A DNA stretch of 64,000 bases from Paludibacter sp. (GTDB lineage: Bacteria > Bacteroidota > Bacteroidia > Bacteroidales > Paludibacteraceae): NCBI GenBank assembly GCA_028710895.1, contig JAQTTH010000002.1:404876-468875 (forward strand). Direction: 5' to 3'. The notes under the pieces are model-generated. The model searched no databases. It saw nothing but the letters and a program-made list of their open reading frames with translations, and was not told the DNA's origin. Within the stretch, counting starts at the first letter, position 1, and the number at the start of each line of letters is the position of its first letter. This document shows positions 24,946-33,354 of the stretch, in pieces. A program made the position numbers and the translations under genes.

Positions 24946-27156
24946 TTAATATTTCATTTCAATCACTTTTCCAAAATCCATTTCGTCCGTGCAGTTTACA
25001 TCTTTCGGGTACATTGGGATTTCAGCTCCCTGTTTCACGAAAACCGGCATTTCTTCCAATGGAACTTCCACGTTTTTCAACCAACGTTCGCCTTCAAAAA
25101 CCTCGCGACTAAAGAAATGCACCCACGTTCCTTCTGGCAAATAAATATCGCGTTTGTTTTCCGAATTCATTACCGGAGCCACCAACATATTTTCGCCAAA
25201 ATAGTATTGGTCGTCAATTTGGCGGCAGGTTTTGTCGTCAGGGTGATGCAAAATCAAGGCACGCAACACCGGCATTCCGGTTTTTGTGGTGATTTCGCTT
25301 TGTTGTAAAATATATGGAATCAGTTGGTAGCGCAATTTTAACCATTTGCGAATAATCGGAGCAATGTTTGGGTAATGCCACGGCTCCCGCTTGTGCGAAC
25401 CATGATAACGCAGATGTGACGAGAAAACGCCAAATTGCGTCCAACGTACATAAATATCTTCGGGCAAGACGGAGTTCATAAAGTTTGGCACGCCATGGAA
25501 ACCGGGCACATCGTGGCTCCAGAATCCAAATCCCGACAAGCCAAGCTGTAAACCGCCTTTGAGCGAGCCTGCCAATCCGTCCCACGAACAAGCCGAATCA
25601 CCACCCCAATGCAACGGATAGCGCTGACAACCTGCCCAGCCGGCACGTGCCCAGATAATGCCGTCGCCAGTCACTTCTTTGGTCACTTCGTAAGCTGCTT
25701 TTTGGTAGAGTAATGGGTATAAATTGTGTAGTTTTTCAGGACTCATGTTTCGATATTCCGCATCGAGGTGAATGTCTTCTCCAAAATCAGTTTTAATACA
25801 AACCACTCCCATTTCCAATAATTTGCGGAGTAAATCTTTGTACCACTCGGTGGCTTTGTCGTAAGTCAGGTCAATAGTTCCGGCAAAATCCTGTACGCTA
25901 AAGTTGGACGAACCTGAAATCAGTCGTTCGCTTTTGCTGATATATTCTTTTTCATCCGCTTCTTTATACTGAATGGCATTGTACGAAATGTAGGGTAATT
26001 GCCACAAGCTTACGCGATAGCCTTTATTCTTGAGGTCCTGAATAAATTCGGGTGGATTGGGAAATCGTTCGTCGTTGAATTTCCACTCGCACAACCAGTC
26101 GGTTTCAAACCAACCTGTATCGAGGTGAATCACATCGCACGGAAAATCTTCGGTACGCATACGGTCGCAAATTTCATTCACTTCGTCGGCCGAGAAATAG
26201 GTCATACGGCTCATCCATGTTCCAAAACTCCAAAGCGGTGGCATGGTTGGGAAGCCCGTAAGTTGGCGGTAGCCAAACAGGATTTCTTCGGGTGAATCAC
26301 CGCCAATCAGAAAGAAATCGACCACCGGTTCTTCCACTAACACCTGCGCCGAACGGGTCGAATGGTCGGCCAGCGAGAATTTTGCAAAGGAGGTGGTATG
26401 CAGGAACAGTCCGTAATTTTCTGACGAAAGGTAAAATGGTATGTTTTTGTAGGCACGGCGGTTGTTCACGCCTTGTCCATCCTGATTGCGTAACTGAAAG
26501 GTTTTTCCCGACAAATCCATTTTTGTGAAACGCTCACCGGTGCCGTAATAGCATTCGTCCGCTTTGGCTTGCAGGGAGAAAGTTGCGCGGTGTGGTTCGT
26601 CGTTTCGTTCCACATAGGCCAATGCAAACGCATCGTGACGAGTTGGCGAAAACATATCGTAAGCCGAGAGTGCCACTTCTTTTTTGCCGTCAGAGAAAAA
26701 GCTCAGATGAATGGTTTCAACCGGACCAGGAACCAAATCACTCCACCAATCGGTTTGAGGTTCTTGGAAACTAATGACAGCTTTTTTGTTTCCAGCAAGG
26801 TCATCGATTGTCCACTCCAATTCATTTTTTTCGAAAGTCAACGCAGTTGGTTGCAGGCGTGTATCCATTTCCAGCATTTCGGAATTTTCCATCACGCTTC
26901 CGGTCAAAGCCAGAGAGACGCGGAGAATTTTATCACCCAGTGCTTTTATTCGTAGCTGATATTCTTTCTTCGTAGCGGCTGTATCAGGCGTAATTTCGTT
27001 GGAATTGTTTTGTTTCTGAAACGGTATTGTGATAAAAATGTCACCGTTTATCTCCTCAATAGTAGTTGGCGAGCAAGCCCGCCAAAGTCTGTCGCCTTCG
27101 TTCAACTGTGGACTAAAATCTAAAAAGTCAAGAAGCTGATAATTTGTTTGTTGCAT
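24946..27156 (-). CDS. Cytoplasmic GH31 glycosidase, alpha-xylosidase (YicI)-like
   Basis: Predicted retaining alpha-glycosidase of 736 residues, with ATG 27156 preferred over TTG 27171. No signal peptide is present, so it acts in the cytoplasm, unlike most glycosidases in this window. GH31 landmarks are YYGTGERFTKMD, FWSFGTWMSRMTY-type barrel start (PPLWSFGTWMSRMTYFS), HLDTGWF, the nucleophile in CIKTDFGED (Asp457) and the acid/base in HWGGDSACSWDG (Asp520). Layout and the TDFGE nucleophile segment are closest to YicI-type alpha-xylosidases, though alpha-glucosidase activity cannot be excluded. It lies in the rhamnose/methyl-transfer operon, 78 bases after the RhaM-like lipoprotein gene. A cytoplasmic alpha-xylosidase beside methyltransferases would fit an imported oligosaccharide carrying 2-O-methyl-alpha-xylose, as found on RG-II side chain A; this is an inference. 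Confidence 0.86.
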   Translation of the reverse strand: MQQTNYQLLDFLDFSPQLNEGDRLWRACSPTTIEEINGDIFITIPFQKQNNSNEITPDTAATKKEYQLRIKALGDKILRVSLALTGSVMENSEMLEMDTRLQPTALTFEKNELEWTIDDLAGNKKAVISFQEPQTDWWSDLVPGPVETIHLSFFSDGKKEVALSAYDMFSPTRHDAFALAYVERNDEPHRATFSLQAKADECYYGTGERFTKMDLSGKTFQLRNQDGQGVNNRRAYKNIPFYLSSENYGLFLHTTSFAKFSLADHSTRSAQVLVEEPVVDFFLIGGDSPEEILFGYRQLTGFPTMPPLWSFGTWMSRMTYFSADEVNEICDRMRTEDFPCDVIHLDTGWFETDWLCEWKFNDERFPNPPEFIQDLKNKGYRVSLWQLPYISYNAIQYKEADEKEYISKSERLISGSSNFSVQDFAGTIDLTYDKATEWYKDLLRKLLEMGVVCIKTDFGEDIHLDAEYRNMSPEKLHNLYPLLYQKAAYEVTKEVTGDGIIWARAGWAGCQRYPLHWGGDSACSWDGLAGSLKGGLQLGLSGFGFWSHDVPGFHGVPNFMNSVLPEDIYVRWTQFGVFSSHLRYHGSHKREPWHYPNIAPIIRKWLKLRYQLIPYILQQSEITTKTGMPVLRALILHHPDDKTCRQIDDQYYFGENMLVAPVMNSENKRDIYLPEGTWVHFFSREVFEGERWLKNVEVPLEEMPVFVKQGAEIPMYPKDVNCTDEMDFGKVIEMKY

Positions 27157-27234
27157 AGAGTCCAACCCCAAAGGGGCTTTAAATAAGTTTTTATTTTTCT
27201 GTTCAACTTTTCTAAGTTCTAAACTTTTGAAAAG

Positions 27235-27903
27235 TTAGTTTTTAATTGAACTAAAGGCCACCCACGTTGTACTTTTTGGTGCATCTTCTATTCCTTCCTG
27301 ATATTTAACCATTATTTTGTTCCACTCATCAACCCGTGGATTATTATCTGTGGTTTTGGGATTCAGTTCATCCAACGTTTTGCCTTTCGGAATACTGATA
27401 ACCAACATCAATTGCCGACCATTGCGAAAAACAAGTAATTGCTGGAAATCAGCCTTGCAAAAGCCTTTCGAGACTTCCGGCCATTTTTCAAACTGTGTGC
27501 GGTGATATTCCAGATACTGATGTTGCAAAGTGGTATCAGCAACCAAATTGGCGGTCATAATAATGTTTGTCCATTCATTGGCTGGTTTTGAACCGGTCAT
27601 TTTTTCGCGATTAAAATCATAAAAAGGCGTTTCATAAACATTGACCTTTAGTTTTGGAAATTTCTTCTCAATTTTTTCAGCTAACTCGCTGGCATTCTGC
27701 TTTCTGTAAATTACCCAATGATTTTGCCATTGATAAACCGATGATGTTTCAATTTTATTTTCGCGACAAAATTGTGTCAGAGTAGCGGTTGAAAACCGGT
27801 AATCCATATCTACCAACTCTATGATGGATGGAGTTTTTACTTCCTTGGTAACGCATGACGTAAGGGTAAGTATGGTAATGAATATAAAGAATTTATGAAG
27901 CAT
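27235..27903 (-). CDS. Lipoprotein with RhaM-like (L-rhamnose mutarotase) domain
   Basis: A 222-residue exported lipoprotein: MLHKFFIFITILTLTSC ends in a lipobox with the acylated Cys at 17. The C-terminal half (about 115-220) follows the RhaM pattern: YLEYHRTQFEKWPEV aligns with YVKQHAAVWPGV of the RhaM encoded at 20609-20932, keeping the Tyr and catalytic His. The downstream VDEWNKIMVKYQ corresponds to the RWWDVVKPLMQ region. The N-terminal half (about 25-110) has a similar length and rhythm but no matching His, so it looks like a degenerate second copy. A periplasm-facing mutarotase would prepare anomers for uptake; this is inferred, and a sugar-binding role is possible. It is the first gene of the ten-gene reverse operon. 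Confidence 0.75.
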   Translation of the reverse strand: MLHKFFIFITILTLTSCVTKEVKTPSIIELVDMDYRFSTATLTQFCRENKIETSSVYQWQNHWVIYRKQNASELAEKIEKKFPKLKVNVYETPFYDFNREKMTGSKPANEWTNIIMTANLVADTTLQHQYLEYHRTQFEKWPEVSKGFCKADFQQLLVFRNGRQLMLVISIPKGKTLDELNPKTTDNNPRVDEWNKIMVKYQEGIEDAPKSTTWVAFSSIKN

Positions 27904-28447
27904 AGATTTAAAGTTCTGTTAAAAAGTTGATAGTTGTTATATACGAACAAAATTGTAAATTTGTTCGACAAATAATATGATATAGACGTTAAAACCATAT
28001 TTCTGTAACCATTTATATTCGAAGAAAAATAGCAACACTTTATTTTAATAAAAAGCTAGGCCGAGTTAAACGAAACTATTGCGGACTGAATGATTTGATT
28101 CAGAATCGTCTGCAGTATAAAATACATACAATCAAACAGATGTGTCTTTTATATAAAGTTCTGATGTTTTTTTCAATGTATTCGCATAAAAATAGATTTT
28201 TTTTTTGATTACAAATTATTAAAGTTTTCGTCTTTAGTTGTGAAGCAATATTAAATTTACGATTACTGTTCAAATATTTAGAGCAGTGAAATGAATGAGT
28301 AAGTTGTGCTATTGATATAATGTTTGATCTGTAAATTGGGCTAAGGCATTCTGATTGTAAAAGATGATTACATTATTCAATTAAATACGTCTTAATTGTC
28401 GTTTGATATTGAAAGTTTAGGTATTTTGAATCTTTATAAATAATAAT
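27904..28447. other. Divergent 544-base intergenic region between two operons
   Basis: It separates the reverse methyl-transfer operon (start 27903) from the forward pectin locus (start 28448), and it is very AT-rich. Apart from the inverted repeat at 27944-27967, nothing is recognised, and no clear TAnnTTTG box was found for either operon. Confidence 0.5.
27944..27967. promoter_or_regulatory. Candidate operator upstream of the rhamnose/methyl-transfer operon
   Basis: The inverted repeat CGAACAAA (27944-27951) / TTTGTTCG (27960-27967) has perfect 8-bp arms and an 8-base spacer, 41-64 bases before the lipoprotein start. Its position and symmetry suit a repressor or activator site. The binding protein is unknown. 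Confidence 0.45.
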
Positions 28448-29941
28448 ATGAAAAAAATCTCATTAAAAAAATGGAGTTTTGCGTTTGCAGTAGTGGTCTG
28501 TCTGCTATTAGCATCCTGCATTGACGGGTATCATGATGATTGGACATTCTCGTCCGGTGTGACAAATAAAACATTAGAATCACCAGCTGATTCGACTATT
28601 CAAATTTTAAAAAATGCCGACGGTTCTAAGTTGCTTGTTTCATGGCCGGTTGTTTCTGGAGCAAAAGGATATCAGGTTTCGGTTTTTAACGTGGATGATC
28701 CTGCACATCCAGTTCCAGTAGTAGATGATCCCAAAAAAACGGTTCCAATAGCATACGACAGTCTATTTGTAGATGGTTGTACGTTTTCATGTGCCTATTT
28801 GAAAAATACCAAGTATAAAATTGAAATCAAAGCCTTAGGTAATCCAAAATTCAGTAATAAAGATGCGGATAGTGCAACAGTAGTGCAATTCAGCACCCTT
28901 TTGCCTGCTCATGCAATAATTCCAGATGGTACTGATTTGTATACCTATTTCCAAAGTAATGCCATACCGGATTCAACCAAAGAGGTAGCTTATGAATTAA
29001 TGCCCTATCCGGCAACTTATACCTTATCGGGGCCACTTGATTTCCAAAAACACTGGATAGTTTTGCGGGGTGATAAAATTCATCCACCTACGATTACTTA
29101 TACTGCCGCCGGACGATTGATGACAACCAGCGGTATTACGATTGAATATCTTAATTTTGATTGTTCGGCTATTACATCAACCACCAGCGATGGAGCTTTT
29201 TTCTCATTTAGCAGTACGCCGGATGAGTCGTTAAAGGGGATAAACTCCTTCTATCTAGTAAAGTCACCAAAATCGGTATTGATTTCTTCTTGCAACTTCA
29301 TTAAACCACTGACGACCAGATTTATATATGATAACTCCAAGAAATATTGTATTGAAAATCTTACCGTTGATAATTGTATCATTCCATTGGGTATTATACC
29401 CACAGATGGCATAATATTTTTTAAAGCTGGATATGCTAACAATCTCTATTTCACGAATAATACACTGTATGGAACAGCTTCAACTGCCGGATATTTCTTG
29501 AAATACGAAAATAGTGCCCGTCCCGATCGTGCTGGTTTTGTTTCTGCCTCTATAAATCTGAATAACAATACGTTTTATAATGTTGTAAACACAGGACAGA
29601 TGGCTAATTATCCCGCAATGAGTAGTGTTACAGTTGCACTGACGCTTTCAAGAAATATCTTTGTGAACTGTGGCTCAGGTCAGGTGGTTCGTCGACTTTG
29701 TGTAAGTTCTACAAACATGGTAAAGACATTTAATGATAATTTATACCTGTTCAATGGAGATGCAGCTACTACCAATACGAATGAATTTGTACCTACTTAT
29801 GGTGACAAGAGTGGTACGGGCTATAGCATAGATCCATTATTCAAAGACCCTGCAAATGGTGATTTTACAATTGGTGCAGGTGCAACGGATGTATTTACTC
29901 ATGCAAGTGGTGATCCACGTTGGTTACAGTTAACACAATAA
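28448..29941 (+). CDS. Surface lipoprotein with fibronectin-like and beta-helix regions (pectin-locus type)
   Basis: A 497-residue lipoprotein (lipobox LLASC, Cys24) encoded directly before susC. Residues ~45-155 form a fibronectin III-like domain (VSWPVVSGAKGYQVSVFN). The rest looks like a right-handed parallel beta-helix, with recurring turns such as ITIEYLNFDCSAI, VLISSCNFI, LTVDNCIIPL, LYFTNNTLYG and INLNNNTFYNV, ending in an IDPLFKDPANGDFTI motif. This arrangement matches the DUF4957/DUF5123-type lipoproteins found in homogalacturonan utilisation loci of Bacteroidota, where they are surface glycan-binding proteins or lack a firm function. It is 33 bases before susC and certainly part of the same unit. 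Binding of pectic oligosaccharides at the cell surface is inferred. No catalytic residues of a lyase or hydrolase were recognised. Confidence 0.78.
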   Translation: MKKISLKKWSFAFAVVVCLLLASCIDGYHDDWTFSSGVTNKTLESPADSTIQILKNADGSKLLVSWPVVSGAKGYQVSVFNVDDPAHPVPVVDDPKKTVPIAYDSLFVDGCTFSCAYLKNTKYKIEIKALGNPKFSNKDADSATVVQFSTLLPAHAIIPDGTDLYTYFQSNAIPDSTKEVAYELMPYPATYTLSGPLDFQKHWIVLRGDKIHPPTITYTAAGRLMTTSGITIEYLNFDCSAITSTTSDGAFFSFSSTPDESLKGINSFYLVKSPKSVLISSCNFIKPLTTRFIYDNSKKYCIENLTVDNCIIPLGIIPTDGIIFFKAGYANNLYFTNNTLYGTASTAGYFLKYENSARPDRAGFVSASINLNNNTFYNVVNTGQMANYPAMSSVTVALTLSRNIFVNCGSGQVVRRLCVSSTNMVKTFNDNLYLFNGDAATTNTNEFVPTYGDKSGTGYSIDPLFKDPANGDFTIGAGATDVFTHASGDPRWLQLTQ

Positions 29942-29974
29942 TAAAAGTCTACAACAATTTAAAATTTACAATAT

Positions 29975-32900
29975 ATGAAACAAATTCAATATATATTTAT
30001 CTTTTTGCTGATGCTGGGAGTTTCCATTCCGGTAGCAGCTCAGCAGAAAAGAACAATTAATGGAGTTGTACTTGATGAGAAAAACGAACCCATTATTGGG
30101 GCAAGTGTAACTGTACCCGGTACAAGATTAGGAAGTATCACTAATATGTACGGAAAATTTATTTTAAGCAATGTAGAAGCTGATCAAAAAATCATCCAGA
30201 TTTCATACATTGGTTACAAAACTCAGAAAGTGGATATTACCAACAAGACCTCTCTAACTATCGCGATGGCAGAAACCAACAACGAGCTAAATGAGGTTGT
30301 AGCAGTGGGTTATGCCACTCAAAAGAAAGCACACTTAACGGGTGCTATTGCAACGGTAGATCCAAAGGAACTTGCTGATTTAAACACTACAGACCTTGCC
30401 AGTTCATTACGAGGCAAGGTAACCGGATTGAGTATTGCAGGTGGTAACCGTCGCCCGGGTGAAAGTGGATCAATTACTATCCGCAAATCAGCTGTAATGT
30501 CTTCATTGTCAAATATATCGGCTTTTGTTCCAAATAATTCGCCTATGTATATTATTGATGATATTCAATCTGATGAATCACAATTCAATAATCTGGATCC
30601 TACCATGATAGAAAGCATGTCGGTTCTGAAAGATGCGGCAGCGGCCGTTTACGGTTCCAATTCGGCCTACGGGGTAATTATAGTGAAAACTAAAAGAGGA
30701 AAAATAGGTGCACCCAAAGTTTCGTATAATGGTCAGTTCGGACTTACCGACGAGATACAACGAGCCAAATTGCTTGATGCATACAATTACGGCAAATTAT
30801 GGAATGCAGTATATGCAGCTGGTGCAACAGGTGAATTCCAGGAAACTGATAATAAGAGAAACATGTTTCAGGCAAATGAACTGGAATACATGAAAAAAGT
30901 GAACTATGACTTACTGGATCAGCAATGGCACACCGGATTAACTCAGAAACACAGTGTGAATATTACTGGTGGAGGTGAGAATGCCAACTATTTTGCAGGC
31001 ATCTCGTATGTTAAGCAAGGAGCCAATATTGGTAATATCGATTATGACAGATGGAATTATCGCGCCGGAGTAGACGCCAAAATTAGCAATGCTATCAAAG
31101 TTTCGTTTCAGGCTTCGGGTGATTTTAGTAAGAAAAACTCCAGCTTCAGCAAAGTAACTGGCTCTAATGGTGGCGAAACAGATTATAACTATTTGTTGAC
31201 ACACCCCCGTTATATTCCCGAGTATGTTAATGGTTTGCCAATTGCTACTTATGGTATGACTAACAGCGAAATAAATTCTATTCAGAACTACAATTACAAT
31301 ACTATTCAGAATATGGGAAATAACAGTCAGAGTGTTTCTCAAACGATGAATTTGAATGCGAACATTGAATATGATTTTAGCTGGCTGGAAGCCTTAAAGG
31401 GACTTAAATTTAAATTAACATATGGGAAAAATATAAGCACTTCTAAAACAAATCAATTTGCTTCAAAATATTACATTTATAAATTCGGGAAACGACCAGG
31501 TATTGATAATTATGAATTTGGTGGACATATCTACGACGAGACACAAATGGATATGTCCAGTAGCAATGTTACCCGCATGGAGATAACAAACGGAGATATC
31601 TTAAGCCGTAGCATGGCTCGTGGAGACAATTATCAGTTAAACTTCACAACGACCTATGGTCGTAAATTTGGATTACACGATGTAAGTGGTTTGTTTACCA
31701 TTGAAAGAAGTGAAACAGAATCGGAAGATCTTTCCGGATCAGTATCAGGACTTACAGAGTATGCCAACGGACAGTCTGTTGTATCTGCAATAGATCCTAA
31801 CAATAGCGGCTCCACGGTTTTTGGACGTTCTGAATCCGGACGTTTATCCTATGCAGGAAGGGCAAACTATGCATATGCCGACAAATATCTGTTGGAATTG
31901 CTGTTCAGAGTTGATGCTTCAACAAAATTTGCACCAGAAAACTATTGGGGATTCTTTCCTTCCCTTTCTACCGGTTGGGTACTATCTGAGGAAAATTGGT
32001 TCAAACAAAATGTCAAAGGTATAGATTTCTTGAAAATTCGTGGATCATTTGGTTTGCTGGGTAGAGACAACCTGAAACCCTGGATGTGGACACAATTGTA
32101 CAACAGTAATCCGGATAAAGGTCCGGTATTTGGTACAAACCCGGGTACAAAAACATCCAGTCACCTAGCCCTCCAGGACGATGGTATCAACCGTTTTGCC
32201 CATTGGGATAAAAACTATCAGGCAAATATCGGTATCGACCTGAATGCTTTCGATAACCGCTTCTCAACAGGATTAGACGGTTATTATTTCTGGGGACGAG
32301 AAATTTTTGCCACCAAGCAGGGAACAGCAGATTATCCGGCTACTGTGGGAGTAAAAGCGGCACCTGAGAATTATGGGCAGATTGATCGCTATGGCATAGA
32401 ATTATCGTTGGGTTGGAAAGATAAAATAGGTGATTTCAAATACAATGTAAAAGTAAGCACTGAATATGCTGACGATAAAATTCTGGTCGATGCCTGGCCG
32501 GCACAAATAGCCTTCGACGATGTGCATCCGGGTCAGCGGAATGATGTTGGTGTTTGGGGATATGAATGTATCGGTATGTTCCGCAGTTATCAGGATATTG
32601 AAGAATATTTTAATAAATATCATATTACAAGCTATATGGATAAGGCCAAGTCTGATGTACGTCCAGGCATGTTAATATATAATAATATCAGAGGTTCACA
32701 AAAAGCTGATGGTTCTTATTACGGACCTAACGATCCGAATGATCCGAATGCAGGAGTGGTAGACAAAAACGACCGTATCCTGATATCTACCAAGAGTAGC
32801 AATCCGTTTGGTTTCAATTTGAGTTTAGGTGGCGAATGGAAAGGCATTTCTTTTAATGCCCGTTTCAGTGCCGGCTGGGGCAGTTATACCTATATCCCAC

Positions 32901-33343
32901 AATATGCAAGAGGTATTACCAGTTTAATTACCGGAACAACTGGCTATGACGTGTTGCAATATTCCAACATGCCATCTTACTGGGCCGACAATATGTTTGT
33001 TTACAGTGATGTAAAGGATGCTTCAGGAAATGTAGTTGTAAGTCAGAACCTGGATGCCAAATATCCGAATTTAAAATACGGATCAGTCAACAACGTAGAA
33101 TCAACATTCTGGCGGGTTAGCGGTACAAACATATCATTAAACGATTTGACAATAGCCTATTCGCTACCAAAACAAATAATTAAGTTTGTAGGAATTGAGA
33201 ACTGTCGTTTAAATGTAACGGGTCAAGACTTGCTGAGTTTCTATAATCCTTATCCGGATCATTTTATCGACCCTATGGCTGGTGATTATGGTAAATACCC
33301 TAACTTGCGAAAAATAACTATCGGTGTTAATGTTACATTCTAA
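29975..33343 (+). CDS. susC: SusC-like TonB-dependent outer-membrane glycan transporter
   Basis: Outer-membrane importer of 1122 residues, a normal SusC length. The signal peptide (IFLLMLGVSIPVAAQ) is followed by a carboxypeptidase-regulatory-like beta domain (INGVVLDEKNEPIIGASVTV). Next come the TonB box region (NELNEVVAVGYATQKK), the plug domain (SSLRGKVTGLSI and VLKDAAAAVYGSNSAYGVIIV) and a beta-barrel ending in the outer-membrane signature ITIGVNVTF. It imports oligosaccharides into the periplasm with energy from TonB-ExbBD. The partner susD starts 11 bases downstream. Flanking genes (pectin methylesterase, pectate lyases) indicate homogalacturonan-derived oligosaccharides as cargo. The gene symbol is used in the family sense. 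Confidence 0.96.
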   Translation: MKQIQYIFIFLLMLGVSIPVAAQQKRTINGVVLDEKNEPIIGASVTVPGTRLGSITNMYGKFILSNVEADQKIIQISYIGYKTQKVDITNKTSLTIAMAETNNELNEVVAVGYATQKKAHLTGAIATVDPKELADLNTTDLASSLRGKVTGLSIAGGNRRPGESGSITIRKSAVMSSLSNISAFVPNNSPMYIIDDIQSDESQFNNLDPTMIESMSVLKDAAAAVYGSNSAYGVIIVKTKRGKIGAPKVSYNGQFGLTDEIQRAKLLDAYNYGKLWNAVYAAGATGEFQETDNKRNMFQANELEYMKKVNYDLLDQQWHTGLTQKHSVNITGGGENANYFAGISYVKQGANIGNIDYDRWNYRAGVDAKISNAIKVSFQASGDFSKKNSSFSKVTGSNGGETDYNYLLTHPRYIPEYVNGLPIATYGMTNSEINSIQNYNYNTIQNMGNNSQSVSQTMNLNANIEYDFSWLEALKGLKFKLTYGKNISTSKTNQFASKYYIYKFGKRPGIDNYEFGGHIYDETQMDMSSSNVTRMEITNGDILSRSMARGDNYQLNFTTTYGRKFGLHDVSGLFTIERSETESEDLSGSVSGLTEYANGQSVVSAIDPNNSGSTVFGRSESGRLSYAGRANYAYADKYLLELLFRVDASTKFAPENYWGFFPSLSTGWVLSEENWFKQNVKGIDFLKIRGSFGLLGRDNLKPWMWTQLYNSNPDKGPVFGTNPGTKTSSHLALQDDGINRFAHWDKNYQANIGIDLNAFDNRFSTGLDGYYFWGREIFATKQGTADYPATVGVKAAPENYGQIDRYGIELSLGWKDKIGDFKYNVKVSTEYADDKILVDAWPAQIAFDDVHPGQRNDVGVWGYECIGMFRSYQDIEEYFNKYHITSYMDKAKSDVRPGMLIYNNIRGSQKADGSYYGPNDPNDPNAGVVDKNDRILISTKSSNPFGFNLSLGGEWKGISFNARFSAGWGSYTYIPQYARGITSLITGTTGYDVLQYSNMPSYWADNMFVYSDVKDASGNVVVSQNLDAKYPNLKYGSVNNVESTFWRVSGTNISLNDLTIAYSLPKQIIKFVGIENCRLNVTGQDLLSFYNPYPDHFIDPMAGDYGKYPNLRKITIGVNVTF

Positions 33344-33354
33344 ATTTGAGAAAA

